Of a stretch of DNA of 35,387 nucleotides, positions 26,056 through 32,986 are shown one piece after another. How positions within the stretch are numbered: the first letter of the stretch is position 1; each line of letters opens with the position of its first letter. The notes below the pieces were generated by a model. The model was not told where the DNA came from and made no database searches. It was given only the letters and a program-made list of their open reading frames with translations. Origin of the DNA: Deltaproteobacteria bacterium (GTDB taxonomy: Bacteria; JAMCPX01); assembly GCA_023381995.1 (NCBI GenBank), contig JAMCVD010000109.1:2063-37449 (forward strand), read 5' to 3'. The translations under genes were made by a program, and so were the position numbers.

Positions 26056-26949
26056 TCAATCTTTTTGCAGGACGAGGGCCATTGTAAAAGCGCCTTTTCT
26101 CAGAAATTCGGGAAGCGTGCGTTTACCGGACAGCTCCCAGATGTCTCTCATCTCGTCAATGCGAAACCCTGCATTGAAAGCCAATGAAGAAATCTCTTTT
26201 ACGGTAAAATTATGGTAGGGGGATTTGAACGGACTGAATGCATCACTTACCCGGGATATCTCCCAATCCCCGGCCTCTTTGCCTGTGTATTCCTTTATTA
26301 CCTTCGATGCTATCCTCCGGTACGCATTCACGATAATGCTCTTCGGTCTCAATAAAAAGAATCCGACGAGCAGGCTTCCCAGGTCCGCACCTCGGTCACC
26401 GGAGCCGTGCGGCCGGGTGAGTTTCCGCGGATCCGGATTGGCGTGCATGATTTTATATACGCCGTTCAACAGGTGGGCTGTGCCGATGTTGAACAAATCG
26501 TTATGGACGGTCAAATAAACCCTGCCTCCGGGCTTCAACACCCTGTACACCTCGTTCATGGTTATCATACGCCGCTGTGAAACAGTGATGTGGTTCATGA
26601 ACTGCTTAGCCATCAGGACCACGTCCACCGAGTTGTCGCGGACGGGAAGATATGTTGCGTCTGCGCGAATGAAGTACACGTTGTTTTCGGTTACAAATCC
26701 TTTTGCCGATCTCAACATACCGTGAACCAGATCGAGGGCGTAAACCTTCGAACACAGGGCGGCGACTGCATGTGCCTCCCGTCCGGCACCGCAGCCGAGA
26801 TCGAGAACGACATCATCGTCCTTAATCATACGGGCAAACACTGTCTTCTCGTACGCTTCAAGGCCTTTTTTTGAATAATCTATGAATGCCCGGATCTCCT
26901 GCGGCTGACCATACTTTTTTACAATGGAATTTTTCTGGTTGTCCGTCAT
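26056..26949 (-). CDS. SAM-dependent methyltransferase (class I, Methyltransf_11-like)
   Basis: This 297-residue protein has a Rossmann methyltransferase core. Motif I is VVLDLGCGAGREAHAVAA near 47-65, the acidic residue after strand 2 is in VYALDLVHGML, and NSVDVVLMAKQFMNHI and the post-motif VYRVLKPGGRVYLTVHNDL follow. The C-terminal third (FSPFKSPYHNFTVKEISSLAFNAGF) is also typical of class I enzymes that modify small molecules or lipids. AGAGG lies 6 nt before the ATG. The target cannot be deduced. Position beside extracytoplasmic glycosidases might hint at a glycan or lipid methylation, but this is speculative. Confidence 0.85.
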   Translation of the reverse strand: MTDNQKNSIVKKYGQPQEIRAFIDYSKKGLEAYEKTVFARMIKDDDVVLDLGCGAGREAHAVAALCSKVYALDLVHGMLRSAKGFVTENNVYFIRADATYLPVRDNSVDVVLMAKQFMNHITVSQRRMITMNEVYRVLKPGGRVYLTVHNDLFNIGTAHLLNGVYKIMHANPDPRKLTRPHGSGDRGADLGSLLVGFFLLRPKSIIVNAYRRIASKVIKEYTGKEAGDWEISRVSDAFSPFKSPYHNFTVKEISSLAFNAGFRIDEMRDIWELSGKRTLPEFLRKGAFTMALVLQKD

Positions 26950-27066
26950 ACGGTACCTCTAACAAGTCAAGATGAAAGATTCAAGCCGACCTCCCGCTTA
27001 CGCACAGCCTGCGGCCACGTCGCCGACTGGAAAGCCGGGCCCGCCGGACTATCGGGAATAGAAAAA

Positions 27067-27139
27067 AGTGCCTGGGGGGATTTGAACCCCCGACCTACGG
27101 AGCCGGAGTCCGTCGCTCTATCCACTGGGCTACAGGCAC
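27067..27139 (-). tRNA. tRNA-Arg(CCG)
   Basis: On the minus strand the acceptor arms GTGCCTG and CAGGCAC pair. The anticodon stem ACGGA/TCCGT carries loop CTCCGGC with anticodon CCG, and the T arm is GGGGGTTCAAATCCCCC. No CCA is encoded. The discriminator would be U and is the first of a T run that may end the transcript. Its 3' end faces the AT-rich island to the left. Confidence 0.93.
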
Positions 27140-27229
27140 ATCTTTGATATATTGATAGGTTATACTGTTCACTGATTTGCTGTCAAGTTGCTGCTGCCAA
27201 CCTGCTGTGTAGCCCTGTCCCGGGTTCTG

Positions 27230-27750
27230 TCGTTTTCCTATCAGCCAGTGAACTGGGACAAACACTATCGCTTTATAGTAATAAGGCGTCCTATCGAGGA
27301 AGAACCTTCTACACAGCTTACCCTTTTCACCATAGGAAGATAGAGTTATCAAGTTATTGTAACAAACATGAATCTCAATCCTTTAAACACATGGAAGTTT
27401 TACAACAAGAGGGCTGGTATCGAGCTTATCATCAAAGAACTCAAAGATGATTATCCTCTCGGAAAGATACCGACAAAGTATTTTGCAGCCAATGAAGCTT
27501 ACTTCCATATCCTTTTGTTTTCTTACAATCTGATAAACTGGTTCAAGCGATTATGCCTGCCGAGTCAGTTTCAGAACTTAACACTCAGGACTTTGAGGAC
27601 ACGCTTCCTTTTGATTCCGTGAGAACTTACAAGAACGAGTAATAGACCTACTTTAAAGCTACCAGCCAGCTTTATCTATAAAGATGTCTTTGAGTACGCC
27701 TTGAAGAAAATTGACCAATTGAAGCTTTACTGGTACGTTTTCACGCAGGT
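27230..27750 (+). pseudogene. Decayed DDE transposase, C-terminal part (IS1380/IS4-like)
   Basis: One frame reads NWDKHYRFIVIRRPIEEEP, LTLFTIGR, a stop (27341-27343), then YQVIVTNMNLNPLNTWKFYN, KRAGIELIIKELKDDYPLG and ANEAYFHILLFSYNLINWFK. A second stop (27620-27622, replacing Gly) follows, then ELTRTSNRPTLKLPASFIYK. The YNKRA...E..IKELK segment is the last catalytic-Glu region (YREK-like) of DDE transposases of the IS1380/IS4 type. Two nonsense codons and loss of the N-terminal half make it non-functional. It ends just before the methyltransferase gene of the R-M system. Confidence 0.75.
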
Positions 27751-27792
27751 TTCAGGTTTAATAGTATCAATTGAGACAAAGGAGTTTTTAAC

Positions 27793-29052
27793 TTGCATTC
27801 AAAGGTTATAATCGGAGACAGCCGGTCAATGGTTGAGTTAAACGATCGATCTATCGATTTGATCATTACCTCTCCGCCTTACTGGCAACTCAAGGATTAT
27901 AAAAGCGAAAAGCAGATTGGGTATGATCAGAGCCTGCATGAATATCTGAAGGATTTATACAGGGTATGGAGTGAATGCTACCGGGTTATAAAGCCGGGGA
28001 GAAGGCTCTGTATAAATATCGGTGACCAGTTTGCACGGGCAATCATTTACGGTGAATATAAGATTATCCCTCTGCACTCGGAATGTATATCTCAATGTGA
28101 GAACATCGGCTTTAATTTCATGGGCTCTATCATATGGCAAAAGAAGACCACTATGAACACAACCGGCGGTGCTACCATTATGGGATCTTTCCCGTATCCA
28201 CCTAATGGCATGGTAGAAATAGATTACGAGCATATTCTGATTTTCAAGAAGCCCGGCACAAGCCCGAAGCCATCTATCGATATTAAGCAAAGATCGGAGA
28301 TAACGAAGGATGAGTGGAAAACCTATTTCTCCGGACATTGGTATTTCGGAGGGGCGAGGCAGATTGATCATCAGGCTATGTTCCCTGAAGAACTTCCAAA
28401 AAGGCTAATCAAGATGTTTTCTTTTTACGGTGATACAGTCCTTGACCCATTCCTGGGCAGCGGTACGACCGCAAAAGTAGCACTTGAGCTGGAGCGTAAC
28501 ACGGTAGGATACGAAATTAATGAAAGCTTTCTGGATATTATAAAAGATAAGCTTGGCATTGCAGAGGACAGGCTGCTCAAAACCCATGACTTTGAAATAA
28601 TCCATAGAGACACAACCCCTGCCAAAGAGTCCACTGTTTCTTATGTCCCAAACATTAAAGACACAAATCATAAAATCGATCCGGGACTTTTAAAGTTTAA
28701 CAAAGAAAAGACGTATAAAGTTGTTTCAGTGGAAGATGCAGATACCCTTGTTATGGACACCGGGCTAAAAGTAAAACTTCTCGGAATACTTATCAGCAAG
28801 GATAAATTGAATGACGTATTGAGATACTTGAATAACTTTGTGCTCAGAAAAGAGGTATTTCTAAAATACGATACACACTACAATGTGGAATCCAGCAATA
28901 CTGTACAGGCTTATGTTTACCTTAAAAATAAAATATTCATCAATCTTTACCTTATAAAATCCGGTATGGCATCGGTTGATGTAAGCAAAAACTTTGATAT
29001 GAAGAACAAATTCATCAGTCAGATAAAGAGTATCAGAATTGCCAATGGCTAA
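27793..29052 (+). CDS. Beta-class DNA methyltransferase fused to an SNase-like C-terminal domain
   Basis: This 419-residue modification enzyme is probably an N4-cytosine or N6-adenine methyltransferase. Catalytic motif IV TSPPYW (26-31) precedes the SAM-binding motif I DPFLGSGTTAKVALE (~217-231), the order of the beta class. TSPPY favours N4-cytosine. After residue ~285 comes an extra domain, KVVSVEDADTLVMDTG, then LKVKLLGI and AYVYLKNKIFINLYLIKSGM. It follows the staphylococcal nuclease fold pattern but lacks the usual catalytic Arg/Glu after the LIGID-like strand (VKLLGI). It may therefore serve DNA binding. The start is TTG at 27793 with AAGGAG upstream at good spacing. The endonuclease gene overlaps its end by eight bases. 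Confidence 0.87.
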   Translation: MHSKVIIGDSRSMVELNDRSIDLIITSPPYWQLKDYKSEKQIGYDQSLHEYLKDLYRVWSECYRVIKPGRRLCINIGDQFARAIIYGEYKIIPLHSECISQCENIGFNFMGSIIWQKKTTMNTTGGATIMGSFPYPPNGMVEIDYEHILIFKKPGTSPKPSIDIKQRSEITKDEWKTYFSGHWYFGGARQIDHQAMFPEELPKRLIKMFSFYGDTVLDPFLGSGTTAKVALELERNTVGYEINESFLDIIKDKLGIAEDRLLKTHDFEIIHRDTTPAKESTVSYVPNIKDTNHKIDPGLLKFNKEKTYKVVSVEDADTLVMDTGLKVKLLGILISKDKLNDVLRYLNNFVLRKEVFLKYDTHYNVESSNTVQAYVYLKNKIFINLYLIKSGMASVDVSKNFDMKNKFISQIKSIRIANG

Positions 29053-29677
29053 AGAGTGGATATTAAATAGTGCGATGAACAGATTCCAGTTTAATTTTAA
29101 AAGAAATGTTGGAGCTGTTTCTGAAGAAATCAGGAAATGTGAACCAAAAACTATCGATGACTGGCGGGCATATTATTTTAAAAATGTCAGACCAGAAGAA
29201 CACATTGTAGAGCTGGGTAAAAAACTATACGTTAAAATAACCGAAGTCATAGCATCGGAAGTCGAAGATATAACCGAGGAAGAATGTATCCAGTACGTCT
29301 TCAACCTTGTTATTGATAGAACATTTGACGGCTATATGACGGAAATTAAGACCGTTTATGGCCAGTTAGAGCAAGCACTAAAAAGAAAGATTGAACCTGC
29401 TCCAAATGAATGGGACCGCCTCTACAACGTGGATTTCTTTATTAAGGTTAAGGAGAAATACATCGGCTTGCAGATCAAGCCCGTGAGCAACACAGCACAA
29501 ATCCCCGAAATATATAAAGAGCGCGGTATTCAGGAAGATACTCATAGAAAATTCACTGCTAAATTCGGTGGCAAAGTCTTTTACATCTTCTCAATAAAAG
29601 AAGACGGCAAGAAAAAGATATACAACACCAAGGTAATCCAGGAAATTCAGGAAGAAACGGAGAGGATAGAGAAATAA
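29045..29677 (+). CDS. Type II restriction endonuclease, MjaI family
   Basis: This 210-residue protein resembles the MjaI restriction endonuclease family (RE_MjaI; the archetype cuts CTAG). The hallmark block is EWDRLYNVDFFIKVKEKYIG followed by LQIKPVS, in which D130, Q143 and K145 form a PD-(D/E)xK-type centre with Gln in place of Glu. MAKEWILNSA at the N-terminus and YFKNVRPEEHIVELGKKLYV are also typical as I recall the family. The ATG at 29045 overlaps the methyltransferase stop in another frame, so expression is coupled. Cleavage of CTAG is an inference from family. The AT-rich composition and flanking transposase remnant suggest horizontal acquisition. Confidence 0.82.
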   Translation: MAKEWILNSAMNRFQFNFKRNVGAVSEEIRKCEPKTIDDWRAYYFKNVRPEEHIVELGKKLYVKITEVIASEVEDITEEECIQYVFNLVIDRTFDGYMTEIKTVYGQLEQALKRKIEPAPNEWDRLYNVDFFIKVKEKYIGLQIKPVSNTAQIPEIYKERGIQEDTHRKFTAKFGGKVFYIFSIKEDGKKKIYNTKVIQEIQEETERIEK

Positions 29678-29691
29678 AAAGAATGTGCATA

Positions 29692-29737
29692 TTTCACTGT
29701 CATTCGACAGGTGATTTCACTCCATTCGGCAGGGGTG
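29692..29737. repeat. Imperfect tandem repeat, two ~23-bp units
   Basis: TTTCACTGTCATTCGACAGG (29692-29711) and TTTCACTCCATTCGGCAGGG (29715-29734) are adjacent near-copies just after the endonuclease stop. Function unknown. Confidence 0.6.
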
Positions 29738-29760
29738 TACTTGCTTCACCGAACCCTCCT

Positions 29761-29916
29761 TTAGAGCTTGAGCTTTGGGAATACCCACACTGCGCCTTTG
29801 CTCACGACCGCCAGGATAAGCCCTGCCAGTGCCGAGCTTGCGACAGACTTCCCGATGTCTTTCATGAGCGTGCTGCCAGTACCATTTGAGCTGCTGGTTC
29901 TCTTCTCGTCCTGCAT
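29761..29916 (-). CDS. Small single-pass membrane protein (51 aa)
   Basis: A 51-residue frame starts at the ATG 29914-29916 with AGGTGA 7 nt upstream. It has a polar Ser/Gly-rich start (MQDEKRTSSSNGTGS), then one hydrophobic helix (SVASSALAGLILAVVSKGAV) and a short KLKL tail. I do not recognise a family. The good ribosome-binding site, the amphipathic-then-hydrophobic design and codon use support a real gene, possibly part of a former phage or conjugative element. It is convergent with the endonuclease gene. Confidence 0.5.
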   Translation of the reverse strand: MQDEKRTSSSNGTGSTLMKDIGKSVASSALAGLILAVVSKGAVWVFPKLKL

Positions 29917-29947
29917 TTTGATTCACCTGCCTTCCGATGTAGATTTT

Positions 29948-29974
29948 TGAGAGGCTTCTATGAGAGTCCTCTCA
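29948..29974. repeat. Hairpin TGAGAGG/CCTCTCA
   Basis: A 7-bp inverted repeat with a 13-nt loop lies upstream of the small membrane protein gene and ~110 nt before the zinc-ribbon gene. It has no U tract in a useful position, so a regulatory or attenuating role is only possible. Confidence 0.3.
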
Positions 29975-30085
29975 TGTTTCTTATGCCAATTTTTTGAGGG
30001 AAATATGGGGATGGAAGGACATTTCTGTTTTCTTTGCAAATACGAAGTACAAGTGGTAACGAATACGATAAAGAGGGAGGGATGA

Positions 30086-30535
30086 ATGAAAAAATGTCCC
30101 TTTTGTGCAGAAGAGATTCAGGATGATGCAATAAAATGCAGGTACTGTGGGAGCATGTTGGTACCAATAACTCAAGAGAATCCTATACCCGAGCAGAAAT
30201 ATAATGCCCCCGCTCAGCCACAAGATGATACACCTGCTCCACCATACGAAGTTCTCATCAAGCATACACAGCCTAAAATCCCGCCAGAATATCCAGCAGA
30301 CTGGAATCCATTGGGCTTCCACTGGCCAGCATTCTTTTTAGGTGGATTATGGTATCTCATAAAGGGGATGTGGAAGAAATTCATTACTATACTCGTAATT
30401 AGTGTGATCTTTTCAATAATCACAGTTGGCTATGGAACCTTCATTTTAGGAATTGTCTGGCCAATTTATTGTGGAGCTGTTGGTCGGAGAGATTATATAA
30501 GATACTATACCACTGGCAGGCAATTCTGGTGGTAG
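30086..30535 (+). CDS. Zinc-ribbon membrane protein (DUF2628-like)
   Basis: This 149-residue protein begins with a zinc ribbon ([21 protein letters not shown], Cys4). A Pro-rich linker leads into a membrane domain (~75-149) with [20 protein letters not shown], a long hydrophobic helix ([20 protein letters not shown]) and [19 protein letters not shown]. This last arrangement matches the DUF2628-type small membrane proteins. The function of the family is not known. GAGGGAGG precedes the ATG. Its neighbours are small proteins and mobile debris. Confidence 0.8.
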   Translation: MKKCPFCAEEIQDDAIKCRYCGSMLVPITQENPIPEQKYNAPAQPQDDTPAPPYEVLIKHTQPKIPPEYPADWNPLGFHWPAFFLGGLWYLIKGMWKKFITILVISVIFSIITVGYGTFILGIVWPIYCGAVGRRDYIRYYTTGRQFWW

Positions 30536-30601
30536 TTATAATGGACCGAAACTGGAATATCCTTGGGGCATTTTGTATTATAAGTAAGGAGGTAACATAC
30601 T

Positions 30602-30799
30602 ATGTCATTCTGGAAAACCGTATTGCTGGGCAATACCTACAATGCCACGAGAAAAATCCTTAAAGCACGGGAGCAAAACCCCGATGTGCGTGTACCGCTG
30701 ATATTAAAAAATAATAGGAATAGGACTTGTCGCATTAATTATCTACTTGCTGTTGCTATGACCGGATCTATGTCAGACATGGTGATCCCCAAGCCCTGA
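30602..30799 (+). pseudogene. Small membrane protein gene frameshifted at an A6 run
   Basis: A strong AAGGAGG lies 9 nt before the ATG, and the frame begins MSFWKTVLLGNTYNATRKIL. After DVRVPLIL it reaches six A residues (30706-30711). In the encoded frame it then drifts into polar NNRNRTCRINY and stops at 30797-30799. Moving +1 after the run gives KIIGIGLVALIIYLLLL and a stop at 30759-30761, a clean transmembrane helix that makes a sensible ~52-residue protein. The gene is therefore either recently frameshifted, rescued by slippage in the run, or affected by a read error. Family unknown. Confidence 0.55.
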
Positions 30800-30871
30800 A
30801 GATAATCTCATATATAGATAAAGCAGGCTTACATACTTACTTATTCCTTTTATTAATATTTCTGCCATAAA

Positions 30872-31516
30872 ATGGTCGTTATGAAACGTTCTATACTGCA
30901 TATTGATATGGATGCGTACTTCGCATCTGTCGAGAGAATACTGAATCCATCTCTTAGAGACAAGCCCATTGCTGTTATCGGCACCGGCAAGAGGACCGTC
31001 GTGCTTTCACCCTCGTATGGGGCAAGGAAGTACGGTGTTAAGACGGGCATGACAATCGGAGAGGCTAAGAAAAGGTATACGGATATCATATTTGTAAGGG
31101 CGCATATTGATGAATACAAAAGGTATTCGCAGTTGTTTGTGAAGATACTGTGCGATTTCACCCCGCTTGTAGAACCCTACTCCATCGATGAGGCTTATAT
31201 GGACGTTACCGGCACTGAGAAGCTTATCGGGAATCCACTGATTATTGCCCGCAATTTAAAGCACCGCATAAAACAAGAGTTGATTCATATTCTACTGCCC
31301 GATTTCTGCATCGAGTACTTTCTGACCGGCTATGTCTCTTTCAAGCTGAAGACGAGCAGCAACCCTAGTATACTATCTGTACTTTATTTTACTTTGGTAT
31401 CCGCAACGGGGTACCATAATGTAGAGGAGGAACGAAATGCCACTGCCCACCATAAGGACTACTATGCCTGCCTGGAGGTGTTTGAGATGCGGATACATCT
31501 GGCCGCGGAGGAGTAA
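30872..31516 (+). pseudogene. dinB: Truncated Y-family DNA polymerase IV (dinB) N-terminal fragment
   Basis: Residues ~4-135 match the palm/fingers of DNA polymerase IV. The first metal-binding Asp is in HIDMDAYFASVE, KRTVVLSPSYGARKYGVKTG follows, and the catalytic SIDEAY lies in a PYSIDEAYMDV segment. Homology stops at KHRIKQEL (about 31,280), exactly where a Gly-rich helix-hairpin-helix region should begin. The remaining ~80 residues are unrelated, and the little-finger domain is missing. The fragment cannot be a working translesion polymerase. No ribosome-binding site is evident at the ATG (30872 or 30881). Confidence 0.82.
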
Positions 31517-31634
31517 ATTGCCTCCAATCAAATGCTCAAGGTGCAAGAGTCCCTATTGGCAAAGGCCTTGTAAGACAATGCATGTACCAAACCCTGCTGA
31601 GGAGTATATCCAGCATGTACAAGTATCCGCATAA
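31437..31634 (+). CDS. Small zinc-ribbon protein (65 aa)
   Basis: This 65-residue protein has two CxxC pairs (WRCLRCGYIWPRR and IKCSRCKSPYWQRP), a rubredoxin-like zinc knuckle. Such proteins are common in accessory elements. GTAGAGGAGG precedes the ATG by 6-7 nt. It overlaps the tail of the dinB-derived frame (+2) and the start of the disrupted gene that follows at 31615. A small operon has thus been assembled from mobile debris. Nucleic-acid binding is possible but untested. Confidence 0.7.
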   Translation: MPLPTIRTTMPAWRCLRCGYIWPRRSKLPPIKCSRCKSPYWQRPCKTMHVPNPAEEYIQHVQVSA

Positions 31635-32780
31635 CCGTCTTATAGTGTCTCTCGTTCTTGCTCACGGTAATAATAAGGGCTCTTATCCCAAAAATGATCA
31701 TGGGACTGATAGAACAAAAAGAAAGAGTGTTCGACACTGCGAAGGGAAACACATCCGGACTGCCTGCAATGCTTCCGTGGTACTCTGCGTGGACTGCTTC
31801 TCTCTCGCTATGGAAATACGGAGACGTTATGGGTCGTGACCCCCTTTACCGAAAAGAGCTTTGTTTTACGAGCAGAGGAGAAAACTCTTTCTTCATGATC
31901 ACAAAGGGGAGAGGAACCATAATAAGGACAGAGTAAATGAAGTACTAAAAGCTTATGAACTGCCTGAACTATCCGATTCTACCCTCATGAACTACTATCA
32001 GCGTGCAAAGAAGTATCCCCTCCGGCCAAGGCCGCCATAAATGATCTGATGATGTACTATCAGCAGGAAGGCTATGTACCTGCGCAGGAATTATTGGCCG
32101 CCCTGCGTGTGGTGAGCAGCATGCAGCTGCGCTGTATTGTCAACGCCGGTATAATGCTTGGAGAGAAGATTGACCAGGCACCTGACCTTCTTACCCCTAA
32201 AGAGCTGGAAGTATATAAGCATTATTTTTTCGATATCACCGGCTGGACTCACCTGGACTGGAACGACTACAAGAAGGAAGTAGCCCCGTACGAAAAGAAA
32301 GCCCTGCAGTATGCCCTGGAAGGTAAGATGCGGGACCTCCAGCTTGCGCTCCAGATAGTCCCTTCTTCGACAGAAGACGAGCAGCTACGGGATATGGGCA
32401 ATATAGCCTATAAGCAATATATGCGCATAGCAGCGAAGATCGGAGACGATACTCCGGCTAACCAACCGGATGGATTGCTCAAGCAGGTCAAACTATGGGC
32501 AGATATAGCCAGCAACATGCACAAGGCGAGAATGGCCGGACTTGGAACGGTGGTCAACGGCAATTCCTCCTCAGAAAATGCAGACCAGGGAAGGCTGCCT
32601 CCCTTCAGACTTATCTATATAGACCAGAACGGCAATATAGCAGTCAGGAAAACGAGGGAGGAATTGGAGGCGGATATGAAGAAGAAGCTGGAAGAAGATG
32701 AGCTCCGCTACAAAGCTCTGGAAGCACAATCATCGGGTGGAAGAAATGCAGATAGAGCCAATGGTGCAAAAAAGCCATAG
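31615..32780 (+). pseudogene. Unknown gene interrupted by MITE copy B and a frameshift
   Basis: The gene starts at the ATG 31615 (GAGGAG about 10 nt upstream), reading MYKYPHNRLIVSLVLAHGNN. It is cut by the 241-bp element. Removing the element and one 8-bp duplication restores NKDRVNEVLKAYELPELSDS in the same frame. At about 32,020 a one-base shift is needed to pass from YYQRAKKYP to AKAAINDLMMYYQQEGYVPA. The last 243 residues (32049-32780) are intact and end in a Lys/Glu-rich coiled tail. I do not recognise the family; the location suggests a phage or integrative-element protein. The intact 3' part has no ribosome-binding site. Confidence 0.65.
31678..31918 (+). mobile_element. MITE-like element, copy B (241 bp)
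   Basis: This copy is in opposite orientation to A and C. It is flanked by the 8-bp direct repeat ATAATAAG (31670-31677 and 31919-31926), with one extra matching base. Ends are GGCTCTTATCCC on the left (as GG at 31678-31679) and GGGAGAGGAACC on the right. They form the same 25-bp imperfect inverted repeat with internal TGATCATG. In the register of the interrupted gene the element brings a TGA (31837-31839), so it truncates that protein. In another register it is open throughout, as in copy A. Confidence 0.85.
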
Positions 32781-32861
32781 GTAGGAACGACTCAGTTGGG
32801 CATTGGCTTTTAGAGCGGAAGTCTGGACGTTTATTCCCGCGAGTGCCTAGAGGGTGTTATC

Positions 32862-32888
32862 CGCTATCAGTCAATTGATTGATCAGCG
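32862..32888. promoter_or_regulatory. 27-bp imperfect palindrome upstream of recD2 (possible operator)
   Basis: CGCTATCAGTCAA and TTGATTGATCAGCG are inverted copies with one indel and one mismatch, centred on TCAATTGA. The site lies about 30 nt upstream of a TATAAT, a typical spot for a dimeric regulator. Confidence 0.45.
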
Positions 32889-32918
32889 AAGTTGGTAAAA
32901 CAAGTATGCCACCGTGTG

Positions 32919-32924
32919 TATAAT
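32919..32924 (+). promoter_or_regulatory. -10 element TATAAT for recD2
   Basis: A consensus TATAAT preceded by TGTG (near an extended -10) lies 62 nt before the recD2 ATG. The best -35-like TTGGTA (32892-32897) is too far at 21 nt, so activation by a factor at the palindrome would make sense. Confidence 0.4.
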
Positions 32925-32986
32925 GCCAAGTGCATAGAGCTATTGGTATCGAGCCTGTCTTGTATGATATAAAATACAGAAATAAT

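Noticed and set aside
30702-30720. Programmed -1 frameshift site (A AAA AAT)
   Set aside because: A -1 shift leads at once to TAA; only +1 gives a sensible helix, so a dnaX-like mechanism is not supported.
31582-31936. Stand-alone proteins encoded across MITE copy B
   Set aside because: Both frames start in unrelated flanking sequence and run into the element by chance or as part of the interrupted gene. No domain is recognisable.
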